Shown here: positions 35,019 through 46,265 of the stretch, piece after piece
How positions within the stretch are numbered: the stretch's first letter is position 1
Layout of the letters: each line of letters starts with the position of its first letter
Assembly: GCF_000002595.2 (NCBI RefSeq)
Contig: NC_057015.1
Span: forward strand, 5,195,195 to 5,259,194
Length of the DNA stretch: 64,000 nt
Direction: 5' to 3'
DNA from: Chlamydomonas reinhardtii
Lineage: Eukaryota > Chlorophyta > Chlorophyceae > Chlamydomonadales > Chlamydomonadaceae
The notes under the pieces: generated by a model
The model's input: the letters and a program-made list of their open reading frames with translations, nothing else
What the model was told of the DNA's origin: nothing
Database searches by the model: none
Program-made: the position numbers and the translations under genes

Positions 35019-35454
35019 TTTTGGCAAATGATCTTCCCTTGTCCCAAGCGAGTCCTCGAACTACTACCGAGCTTTCAAAATTGGATTATTCTCAATGTCC
35101 GCAGATAGCTACAGGACGCGGAAGTTGCTCTCGCAAGTCGCCTAGGTCGACCCCAAAAGGCCACTTGCCTTGTGTGGCCCTAATGCTTACTTAACGGACA
35201 AAGTAAACGCATTCAAGGTCCTAGTGACGATACGAGCGGCTAAGCAACCGCGATGGGGGATGGGGTGATGCTGTGCTCGTGAAATGGTTGCCACTGCATA
35301 GACTCTTGATACGGTGATGTTACTGGACTGAATTTTTATAACAAAGCGTAATGGCAATATAGAAATGCAAAATGCCCCTTCAATTTTAGAAATATGGAAG
35401 TCCGCGCCGATTGTCACTGTGTGGATGATTTAATTCCTTTTTAGCCCTCCAGCT
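35019..35454. promoter_or_regulatory. Bidirectional promoter region, OSTC (-) and DNA2 (+)
   Basis: Only 436 bases separate the start codons of two divergent housekeeping genes. The half next to DNA2 is clearly more AT-rich than the surroundings. I found no good E2F site (TTTSSCGC) or TATA box. Confidence 0.6.
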
Positions 35455-38400
35455 ATGGGCAAGGTGCGTGCTGAGTAGCTCGTGGGCCCTCGCCGTGACT
35501 TGAAGTTTTCTGACAGCCTTGGCCCCCTCGCGCTGCAGAAGCAGCCTCTGGCCGCCGTTCAAAAAGCAAAAGGAGGCCCTGATATTACAAAGTTCTTTGG
35601 TCGAAAGGTGGGTTTCATAGCGAGCGAGGTCTTGCAAGCGGGGCCCAAGTTAACCCGGAAATTGCCTTCCCACACCTGCAGCCGAGCGGTGGCAAAGAGG
35701 CGACTCCAGGCAAGTCTTCACAATGATCATACCGCTGGTGTGGATGCAGTATGAGCGCAAACTTGAGCGCGCCTACGCTGTCTGGTGCTCGCAGGCCGCA
35801 ACACCGGCGTTGCCGGGGTCCGGGCCCCGGGCGGCCGGGCACCCACCCCCGGCAAGCACCTCCTCGACAATGTAAGCGACTTGCGGTGTCGCATAGGTCA
35901 GGCAGAAGACTCTGAAGCCGCTGTGCTTGCTACCTGGCTGCAGGTGTTGTTGAGCCAGGACGTGGACGACGGCCTGCAGGTGGTGTGGGCCAGCTCGCCG
36001 ACGGCTGCGCTCTCGCCGCAAAAGGCAGGTTCAAGTCACGATGCCGCGCCTTGCACAAGCTTATGCATCAGGGTACAGAGCGTCCTTCACACTTGTTTGC
36101 TGTGCTTGCAGGCTACGGGCGAGTCACAGGACACGGCGCGGACAGCCTCGCAACAGCACACCCAGGGCGGCAACAACTCACAGGCCAGCCGGGACGGGTT
36201 CCGTCGGGCCCTAGCACTAGCGGCGCATAAGGCGGCGTCCGATGTGCCCAAGCTGGACATTGAGGATTTAGCCGGGTATGCAGGAGGGAGCCAGGCGCAG
36301 TCCCAGGTGCAGGCGAAGGAGCAGCCGCATGACGAGAACGCGGCGCCGGAGCTGCAGCAGCTGCAGGAGAGGAAGAGCAGTCACCGGTGAGGCCCTAACC
36401 GAGCCTTGCATTTTGCACCGGTGTATTGCACGATGTACAGATGCGTAAGCTCAATAGCACGGCTACATCCTTGCAGGTTGGCATCGACATCGTCGACAGG
36501 AGGTGCGGGCGGCAGCCATGGGACGAAACGGCAACGCAGTGGCAACTTGGGACAGCTCTGTGCCGGCGACCGTCGCAGCGCAGCAGCACTGGGATTAGAC
36601 AAGGCGCTAGCGGCGCAGGTGTCTGTTGTGGCGCCTGTGCTTACTGCTGTGGCTGAAGGGGCGGCAGCGGCTGCGACCGACGGCAATGCGGACTGTGCTG
36701 GCAGGGGGGACGCAGACGCTGCCGCAGCGGCAGCACCAGCGGCCCCGGAAGGCACAGACGCGGTCGCGCTGAGCGCAGATGCGCACGCAGTGGCGGAGGC
36801 GGCGTTTGATGCGGAGGAGGAGCAGCTGATGGCGGAGGCGATGGCGGGCCTGGAGTACAAGACGCCGGCAGCAGCTCGGCAGCAGGCCCGGTAGGTACCA
36901 GCTCATTACAGCTCGGACGCACATTGTAGACCGCTGCTGTGTAACACTCACTAACACAAGGTGTTTCGCCGTGTGCCGTCCCAGGCTGGGCCGCTCCGCC
37001 TTGTGCCGAAACACAGACGCAGGGCGCCTTGCCGGTGGCTCGGGTACACCGGCCCTTCTCAGTCTCGGGGGCGGGGCGGCTGCAGCAGCCGGCCGCAAGC
37101 GGCCGCTGCTGACCTGCAGCAACAAGAAGGGTGCTTCTGCGTCGGGCTCGGTGCACAAGCGGCGGGCGCTGCTGGACCTGCTGGACCAGGTGAGATTGCG
37201 CAAGTCCAGCAGGGAATCATGGAGACGACAACCGACGTGGGCAGCTCCTTCGTGTTTCGTCCAATGCGCTAGTCAACAGATCTCTTCGTTCTGTGCAGGT
37301 GGAGCTGATGGTCAAGCAGCGGACGCAGCCCTCCCAGGCGAATGCAGGCGCCCAGCCGCCCGGCAGGGGTCCCGGGCAGGCGGTGGCGGCAGCCGACAGC
37401 CCGCTTGCCGCCGGCTGCACCGCACCTGAGCCCATGGCCACAGAGGGCGATGCATCCTTGCCGGCGGCCTGCACCGAGGCGGCGGCCACCGGGGATCATG
37501 CACCAGACATGGCGGAGCCCGCTAGCCAGACGCCGCCGCCCCTGGTGTACACACGGGCCGGAGCGACACCCGAGCCCGGCGGTCTCGATGAGACGCCTGT
37601 CGTGCAGCCGTCCCTGGACATGGTCGCGTGTACGCTCGTGTCGCCCACACAGCCACTGCAGCCGGGCGCGCCCCAGCCCAGTGCCGCCGGTTGCCTGGGC
37701 CCTGGCATGACGCTGCCGCCCGCTCGCCGCGCCATGCAAAGCGGGCCGTCAGGGCCAGGGTTGGCAGCCGGGCCTGCGACTGCGTGTGGGCTACGGCCTG
37801 GCTTTGAATCCCGGGTAACAGCGCCAGGGCCCTTCGGCGACCTCGCGCCCTTGGGTGGGCCAGAGCCAGCGCCCATTGTGCTGCGGCCCCCAGCCGGCAG
37901 CTCCTCAGCTTCGGCTAAGGGCTTGACGGCGATGTCCTTGGCTGACGACGACGAAGATGACATAGACCTGGAAGCGTTGGAGCTGATCGATCAGATGCAC
38001 GGCATACAGGCCGGCAGCAGCGGCAACAGCAGCGGAGGAGCAGGTAAATTCAGCGGCGCCCAAGCAGCAACAACTGTGGGCACCAAAGCAGCGGACTGTT
38101 GCATACAGGCGGGGTCGATGCAGGCTACGGCGCCCGGCAGCACAAGTGGCACTGCGGACGCGCTGCCGATGACGCAGGCGTTGCCGCCAGCCGCTGTTGT
38201 GGTTGGGCCTGCCGCGCGGTTTCCGCGACCCCCGCTCGCGCCCGGCTCTCTATCAGCCGTGTCCAATCGGTACGAGCCGCCGTGGCAGGCGCCTCAGTCT
38301 GTACAGCCCCTTTTGCAGCCGCAGCAAATGCACCAGCCGCAGGCGCTCCGTTCGCAAGCGGCGAAGCCGGTGCAGGCCTCTGTGCCGGCCGAGCTGCTAC

Positions 38401-41400
38401 ACCAGCAGCCACCGCAGCTGCCGCAACCGGCAGCCATGTGCAACCAGCCACAGCAGCCCACGCCCGCGCAGCAGCTTGTCGTGCAGCCGCAGCCCGCACC
38501 GCCAGCGCTCATGCTGGCACCACGCGCTTCGACTACATCGGGCGGCGGAGACGGCTGGGACGACGATGACGACGGTGTTGACTTTGATATTGATGCCGTG
38601 GTTGCCAAAGCGGTCAGCAACAGCCGGCCGGCCAGTCCCTCCGGTCCATCGTCAGCTGCAGCATTGCCGGCGGCAGCGCAGATGCCGACATCGGCAGGAC
38701 CTCTGGACAGCGCACATGATGCGCTGGACCCAGCGCACCTGCTTGGCGGGAGGCCGCCGCCGGCATCGACACTGGTGGCTTCGGCACACCAGCCGCACCC
38801 ACTGCCGGTGCAGCACCAGCAGCAGGCGCCAGCGCTTTGCGGCGCCTCCGCTGCGGGTGTGGCGTCTGCTGCCGGCACCCAGGAAGCGGGCGTTGGAGTG
38901 CAGGGCGGCTCGGGCGGGCGGGAGGACTACCACTACGTGGTGATGGAGGTGCAGGCGTGCGGCAGCGGGCAACAGCACCTGCTGCGCCTGCGCTGCCTCA
39001 ACCAGCACAAGGTGCGGCGGCGCCGCATCTTGCTGGCAACATGCCGGCACGGAGCTGCCGTGGAAAAGGGGCGCCTGCCCGTGCAGCTTGTCACGCGCGC
39101 TGCCTGGCATGCTGCCTGCCGTTGTTTATACCATGACCTGACCTCCGGACACCCCCACACCTCTCACGTTGCCCTGCCTGGCACCGCAGGGCACGGAGCT
39201 GCTGGTGCTCCTGTGCGACATGTGGGCGCATCAGGAGGTGCGGCCGGGCGACAGCGCCAATGTGCTGGGCGGCAAGCCGGTGGACGCGGGCGAGGCCTGC
39301 GCCGCGTTGGAGATCAACGCCCAGCAGGGCCTGTTCGTGCTGCACCCCGACGTGCTGCTGTCGGGTGAGTGGCGGAGACAGCGTGCTGCTGAGGCGGAAG
39401 CGCTTTGAGGCGCGCCGGTTGGATGGAGCCACCCGGGGGGCACTGTGGCGCTACTAGGTCTGTGTGCCGGATGCCTCGGAAGCCACGGCTCGCAGCAACC
39501 CGCCGAGCGCTGGCCACGCACATTAACACTGCACCTTACCACCCCCCAAAACATCGCGCAGGTACCAGTGTGATCAAGGACTGTGCACGCCAGGCGTGGC
39601 TAGGCGACCGTGTGTCAGGCGGCTTGGGCAGTGACACGGCGCTGAGCGGCAACATCAGCCACGAGCTGCTGCAGCGCTGCCTACAGCCGGCCCTGGAGGG
39701 TAGGCTGGACGAGGCGCGCGTGAGGCACGAGGTGCGTGCACACACCGGCGATGTGGTCCTGCTCACTATGTATGGCTTTCGTTTCGTTCTTGCGGATGTG
39801 CCGCATGGTTGCCGAGGTGACTGGGGCTGCTGGAAGTGTCACCGCATACCGTACGCCCCACGACCCCGCGCATCTCGTTGCCGCCTAAACGCATTCCTTC
39901 CATTGCCACCTTCCACAGGCCCGGGCGGTGATCCGTGCCCGGGCGCCAGAGCTGGTGCAGCAGGCCCAGCTGGCGCAGGACGGCACCTGCGAGGCCTCGG
40001 TGGAGGCGGGCCTGAGCGAGACGGTGCAGCAGCTGCTGACCTGGGTGCGGACCTACATCGCGCCCGACGGGGCCGGCAGTGCAAGTAGCGCCGCCTCGGG
40101 TGACGTGCGGCTGGGCGGGCCAGTGATCATGGCCCCCGCGGGTGACGGGGAGGACGCGCCGTTGGTGCAGCCGGAGGTGCGGTGCCGGGTGGACGAGGTG
40201 CTGGACATTGAGGAGAACATATGGGCGCCCAAATACGGCATCAAGGTGAGAGGGGATTGATTCTGATCACCAGTTGTGGTCCGTGGCCAAGCGAGAGTGG
40301 GCGCGGCACGCGTAGAGAAGCGGTCATGGCATGGAGTACCACTGTTGGCCGGCTGGTTGCAGTGACCGTGGCGCGCTCTCCTATCGCATGGCGCCATGGC
40401 TGCCTTGTGTGTGCAGGGCCAAATCGATGCGACGTTCCGCGTGTCGGTCAGCGCCAAGGACCCACTGCACAACCAGCTGACGCTGCACGGCGGCCTGGCG
40501 AGCGAGGTGCAGCGGCGGCAGCAGGATGCAGGAGGGCACGGCAGCGATGGCGGCCCGGCGCGTTACCATGGCCACCGCCACCGGGCCTCTGACGGCGGCG
40601 CGCCCTTATCCGCGCCGGGTAGCTCGGGGCTGGGCGGGAGTGGGGCGTGGCCGCAGCAGGCACCCGCCTGCAATGGTCAGGGTTTGGCACCGGCGCTGCA
40701 ACGGCAACACAGCTGGTCCGCAGGGTCCGGCGCGGCGGCAGCTCAGCAGGTGCAGCCGCTTCCAGGCGTGCAAACGGAGTCGCTCATTGTTCCGTTTGAG
40801 TACAAGAGCGGCCAGTTCCACGGAGAACACAAGCTGCAGGTGAGGAGTGCCCGCGGGCCACTTCGCACACTGGACAAGGCCGCCCGCCGCCGTGTTACCG
40901 CGCTCTGGCTTACGGTCATTGTTCCCCAGCACGCCTGGCAGCATGTCAATTCCTTGTCGGCGTTGCAGAAGTACGCACACACACACACACACACACACAT
41001 CAACACATACAGCTATACACCACTCCTTCACCTTGTGCAGGTGCTGCTGTACCTGCTGCTCATGGAGGACCGCTACCGCACCGCCGTGCGCAAGGGGCTG
41101 CTGTTCCACAGGGGCATGCCGCACATGGCCTCGGTGGCGTACAGCCACGCCACGCTGGCCAGCGTCATGGTTAAGCGCAACCGCCTGGCAGCACACCTGG
41201 TGGGAGCCGCCTCCCGACCACCGCCTCCCCTAGGCAGCGGCAACAACGACGCTTGCAGTCGCTGCTATGCCAAGACAGCGTGTGCGGTGTACCTGGCGGC
41301 GGAGGCGGCGTCTGTACAGGCGGCAGAGGCGGCAGCGCAGGGCGGCGCGGGAGGTGGCGCGGATGCGGCAGCGGCAGCGACGCAGGCGGCGGGGGCGGGG

Positions 41401-44400
41401 CAGCCAGAGCAATGTAGCCAGGGTCTGTCGGCGCGGCTGCTTGGATCGGTACATCCAGAGCTGCGGACCCAGGTGGCCAAAGTCCCGGCCGCCACGGCTG
41501 CCTTCTTCGCGCACTGGTGCCGCCTGGTGGACCTGGAGGAGCAGGCGGCGCGGGGCAGCCGCAGCGACGTGAGTGATGTGCCGGCTACCTGGGCGGCGTA
41601 GGACAGGGGAAAGGGTAGACGATTCCAAGCTTTCAGGATTAGCGAGACCGGGAAGTGCGTGCATTTGTTATTGTTGGCATTGGGCAGGGTGGCCGACGTG
41701 CTGTGTACATGTGTCCTCACTAACCGCTGGCGTCACCGTGTATTGCAGTTGTGGGCGCTCACTGGTGAGCAGCGGGAGCAGCTCGGCGGCTGCGTGGCGC
41801 GCCTGGTCTTCTGCCGGGAGGAGGCGCCGCTGCAGCCACAGCACCTGCAGCAGCCGGGCGGGGTGGAGGGCGAGCCGCGCTACTGCTATGTCTTCTCGCG
41901 CCAGGTCGCGCTGCCGCCCACGAGCCCTGCGGCCGCAGCCACGGGTATGGCGTTGGCGACATCCGGGGCGGTGGCAGCCAACGGGGATGTGCTCGTGGTG
42001 AACGCTGGGCCTCCGGCAGAGGGCCCGGCGCCGCAGGTGGTGCACGGCGCCAAAGCCGCAGACGCGACCGGCGGGCTGTTGTCGGCGGGCTTCGCGCCGG
42101 GCGACATGGGCGTGCTAAGCGTGGAGGGGCGGCACGTGAACGCGGCTCGTGTAACCGTGGCGGCCGTGACACAGGTGAGATGGCGGTGCTGTATGGGGCA
42201 ACGCTACCAGTTATGCCTGGTGGAACACTGTACCTTCACTGGTACATGCTGTACGGTTGTCAGCCACCGACCTGACTGCGCACACCTGCTCTGAGAAATC
42301 CCACTCCAATCCCCTTCTCCAGGACACAATCACGCTGTCCTGCCGCAAGCGCATCAACATCACCAAGCTGTCCGGCCCCGATGGAGCCATCACAAGCAAC
42401 AGCAGCAGCAGCCCCGGGGCATCCGCCCCCGGCCCCATTGCAGCGCCGCTGACATGGCGCCTGGACCGGGACGAGTCCGCCTCCCACTTCACGTTGCAGC
42501 GCAGCAACCTGGCGCTGTTGGCGCTGCCCGAAATCGGGGCCAGCTACTCGTACAGCGGCCCGCGAGACATGAAGCCGGAGCCCCGCAGGAGGGCCCGGGA
42601 GGCTGTCGCCTCCCAGGCGGCCTGGCGCACAAAGAACCTGGAGCAGCTGCGGCGGCTGGTGGTGGACCTGGAGCCGCCGCAGCAGGGCACCGGCTTGGCC
42701 GAGGTGGGCGGCAGCTCGCAGCACCCGCAGGCGGCTGCGGCAGCTGGAGAGGGTAGGGGCGGGTTTGGGAGTCAGGGAGCCAGTAGCCAGGTGTTTGCGC
42801 ACAACAGCTACCTGCGGCGGGCGGCAGGCGGCATGAACAGCGAGCAGTTGGCGGCGGTGGGCACGGCGCTGACCATGTGCCACTACTCCATCCTGCTGGG
42901 CATGCCCGGCACCGGCAAAACCACCACCATTGTGCACATCATCCAGGTGAGTGCGCGGAGGCAGCATTGCTTTAATTGATGCTGGCCGCCCTTGGTGCGT
43001 GCGGGGCTGATTGTTGTCGTCGATCACGCCGCCTGCCCTGTTCTTACCCTCCTGGGCTCCTGGTGCGTTGCTGCTCTGCAGGCGCTTGTGGCTTCCAAGG
43101 TCCGGGTGCTCGTGTCCTCCTACACCAACAGCGCCGTCGACAATATCCTGCTTAAGCTGGCTGACAGCCTGCAAGCCAACGCCAGTGGCGGTGGCGGCGA
43201 GGCTGTCAAGTTCGTGCGGCTGGGCAGCGCCCATGCAGTGCACCCGGGCGTGCGGCGCTTCATGCCTGGCGGGGCGGCCTACCCAGACACCTCCGTGGCG
43301 GGGCTGAAGCACCTCATGAACACCGCAAACGTGGTGGGTGCGTGTGTGCATGCGTGCCTAGAACGCCTGCATGTCTGCGACACCGGCTTGTGCGTGTCTG
43401 CGAATGTCTGGCCGTGCGTCCGTCATGACCAATTGCATCGGGTGCCCGTGCCTCGTGTGTCCGCAGGTGGGCTGCACGTGCCTGTCGGTCAACAGCCCGC
43501 TGCTGACGTGCCAGAGCTTCGGCGTGGTAATCCTGGACGAGGCCAGCCAGGTGACGCTGCCGGCCAGCCTGGGGCCGCTGGCGCTGGGCCGCTCCTTCCT
43601 GCTGGTGGGAGACCACTACCAGCTCAGCCCGCTGGTGCAGAGCAGAGAGGCGGCGGCGGGCGGGCTGGGCGTCAGCCTGTTCCGACGCCTGTCAGAGGCG
43701 CACCCCCAGGTGAGCGACCGGGCTGGGCGACGGTACATGCGCGACCAAAGGTGTCTTACCGTAATTTGCATGGGTGTGTTCCAGGGTTTCGTGTGCCATG
43801 CCTTTGGGCATTAGGAGCACCGGGCTCGCCGACGCTTGTACCGCTGCACCCTTGCCCGTCGGCTACAGGCGGTGGTAACGCTGAGCAGCCAGTACCGCAT
43901 GTGCACCGACATCATGGCGCTCTCCAACGCACTCGTCTACAACGGCCGCATGCGCTGCGGCAGTGACGCCGTCGCCACCGCGCAGCTGCACCTGCCGCAG
44001 CTGCCCGCCCTTGCCGCGCCGCCGCAAGCCGGTGCCTGCCCGCCCTCCTGGCCGGCCTCGCTCCTGCCGGCAGCGGCGTGGCTGCAGGCGGCGCTGGCGC
44101 CTGAGGCACGGGTGGTTTTCCTGGACACGGACGCCGCGCTGGGGTGCGGCGAGCGGGTGCTGCAGGACGGCGTGGTGAACCCAGGCGAGGTGCGGCTGGT
44201 GCACGGCCTGGTGGCGGCGCTGGCGGCGGCGGGGCTGCCGCCTGGCCATGTGGGCGTGGCGTCGCCGTACAAGGCCCAGGTGGCGGCGCTGCAGGGCGCA
44301 CTGACGGGCTTCACAGCCCCAGCGCAGCAGCAGCGGCTGGAGGAATCGGGCGCAGCAGGCGGCGGTGTGGAGGTGCTGACCATCGACCGCTATCAGGGCC

Positions 44401-44690
44401 GCGACAAGGCCGCCATCCTGCTGTCACTGGTGCGCAGCAACTCGGAGCGCGCGGCGGGCCGGCTGCTGGCGGACTGGCAGAGGCTCAACGTGGCGCTCAC
44501 ACGCGCGCGCACCAAGCTGCTGCTGGTGGGCTCCGCCGCCACCGCCGGTTCCATTCCGCTGCTGGCGGAGCTGCTGCGGCTGCTGGCCGAGCGGCCAGGC
44601 GGTGTGGTGCGGCTGCCGCCCGACTGCTTGGAAGCCGTGCCAGCACTGCCGGGGGCAGCAGGTGCTGCAGGTACTGGGATGGAGCGATAG
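35455..44690 (+). CDS. DNA2: DNA2 replication helicase-nuclease
   Basis: Nineteen exons in phase give 2,286 residues: 35455-35463, 35539-35607, 35682-35709, 35795-35871, 35944-36024, 36112-36386, 36477-36890, 36985-37189, 37299-39011, 39190-39364, 39562-39731, 39919-40245, 40417-40839, 41041-41568, 41749-42174, 42323-42946, 43082-43333, 43467-43709, 43869-44690. DNA2 trims long Okazaki flaps and resects DNA ends. Near the N-terminus PDITKFFGRK resembles a PCNA-binding box. Residues about 390-930 are disordered Ala/Gln/Pro sequence. The nuclease follows: GTSVIKDCARQAWLGDR, GQIDATF (about 1182), FEYKSGQ (about 1309), and the iron-sulfur cysteines CSRCYAKTAC (about 1394). The SF1 helicase has Walker A GMPGTGKTTT (about 1833), TSYTHS-like SSYTNSAVDNILLKLAD, ILDEASQV, VGDHYQLSPLV, SSQYRMC, TIDRYQGRDKAAI and RLNVALTRARTKLLL. 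Human DNA2 has about 1,060 residues. Introns after 35709 and 36024 use GC donors. The 9-base first exon (MGK) is the weakest call. Confidence 0.94.
40976..40999. repeat. CA dinucleotide microsatellite
   Basis: Twelve uninterrupted CA units in the DNA2 intron between exons 13 and 14. Confidence 0.97.
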
Positions 44691-45576
44691 TAGAAGTGGG
44701 GGCGTGAGGGGCGGTTTAAAGTTATGATACGGCGTGGGGCCGTGGACAGGAGTACGTCGGTGGACAGCAGATGAGTTGCATGGAGCTGCATGTTATTGAG
44801 GTTGCGGTATGTGTCGCCTGTGACTCCAAGGGTATTACACTTTGAGTAGCTGTACGCGACGGCTTGCCCAAGAGTGGTAAAGTCCGGCAAGCCGGCAGGG
44901 TATGGGGGACCCAGGGCCACCCATGGCTTGTGGGGTAGCGGAGTTCTGTAGCGGCCGTCATTGGGGCATACGCAGTGATGAGGACATGGTCAAGGGTCCG
45001 CGCGCAATCACGCAAATAGACAAATGGACAAAAGTCAACGATTTCTGCGAGTGCAAGGAACGTGGAACTGCTTGCATCAGGGTTTGCGGCTTTGTGCCAC
45101 GGGCCGTCAGGTGCCAACACCTGAAAGCAGTGATCACAGGCAGCCTGCCAGCGACGAGCTCCTGCACTTCATTTCAGCAGGCGGCGCTCAGGGTGCACCT
45201 GGTAGCGCGTTACGAGATTCTGCGTGGGCGAGCCTGGATATCTGCTATTCTGCTAAAGCGCTGGGGGGCGCCTCATAGAGCTGGGCAAGGTTGAGTCACA
45301 TAACTTGGCTTCCTGGCTAGTAGAGCCTGCAGTGAGTGCAGAGGCGCAGACCGCAATCCCACCAAGCTCTCTCCGCAACACTCACCCGCGGGCTGCACCT
45401 ACCCACATTGTCATCCAGGTCCATGACGGCACTGTTTCGCATATTACAGTGCCCTCCACGGGTGCGACATGGCCCCGTGGTGTATTAGGGCCATCCGTGG
45501 CTCGCGCCAACGCGGCGTCCTGACACGCGAACAATGTGTTGAGCTTGCGCCTAGGACAGACGACCACTCAGGACGG

Positions 45577-45581
45577 TGTAA
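45577..45581 (+). other. Candidate poly(A) signal for DNA2
   Basis: TGTAA, 887 bases past the DNA2 stop. It is the first plain TGTAA I found downstream. Confidence 0.35.
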
Positions 45582-46187
45582 GAGGGCTGGCGCTACGACA
45601 GGATCAACCTATCTAGCTCCTCACATCACGGACCAGGCCTCCACCACTCGCCAGCGCGGCCTGAACTTCTTGCGTTTGCGGCTCTTGAGACGCATTGTCA
45701 AGAGTGATCTACACGTGTGGGCTTTATTGTATCTAAAGGCTGCCTTCCCGGTATACAAATCCACCACCTGCCACCACTCGCCAGCAACACCCATTACACA
45801 AAAGTCTGAGGCAAGTATGTTTGGTATTGCAGTCAGCATCCCCCCATGCAGACCTCAAGCACTGTCACGTCTTGACCAGCCGACGCCTTCTGCTCCATAA
45901 CGTTTCACAGCCGGCAAGCCTTATTTCCAGCAAGTAGGCACGCGCATGCCTTCACACCGTTATTCGGGACGGTGCCTCGATCACACAGGAGAAAGCCTTA
46001 TAAGAATTACGAAGCCCCCACCTTCGCAGTGAGCCACACTCACTTTACGATGCTGCTTACGAGCCGTTCCCACTATGTCTCATCCCTTGCAGTATTATGT
46101 GACGCCGCAAGCCTTCACCTCCTTCCAGAGCATAAATGTCTTGACGCACAGTATGTGCGCCAACACGCTGTGCACTCCCTGCGCACG

Positions 46188-46192
46188 TTACA
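46188..46192 (-). other. Candidate poly(A) signal for the USP-domain gene
   Basis: TGTAA on the minus strand, 74 bases after the stop codon at 46266-46268. Confidence 0.5.
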
Positions 46193-46265
46193 ACCCTTCC
46201 CTTGCTTCACCACTCAGCAACCATCAACCTCGCGCCTGCATCCTCCGCGCCTCCAGCTGCCCGCC

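Larger units (their letters stand above)
44691..46265. other. Convergent 3' region, DNA2 (+) and USP-domain gene (-)
   Basis: About 1.6 kb of 3' UTR or intergenic sequence. A 14-base repeat, ccaccactcgccag, occurs near 45650 and 45772. Short open frames show no protein likeness. Confidence 0.55.

Noticed and set aside
35019-35454. An E2F site expected for a replication gene
   Set aside because: No TTTSSCGC match could be found on either strand.
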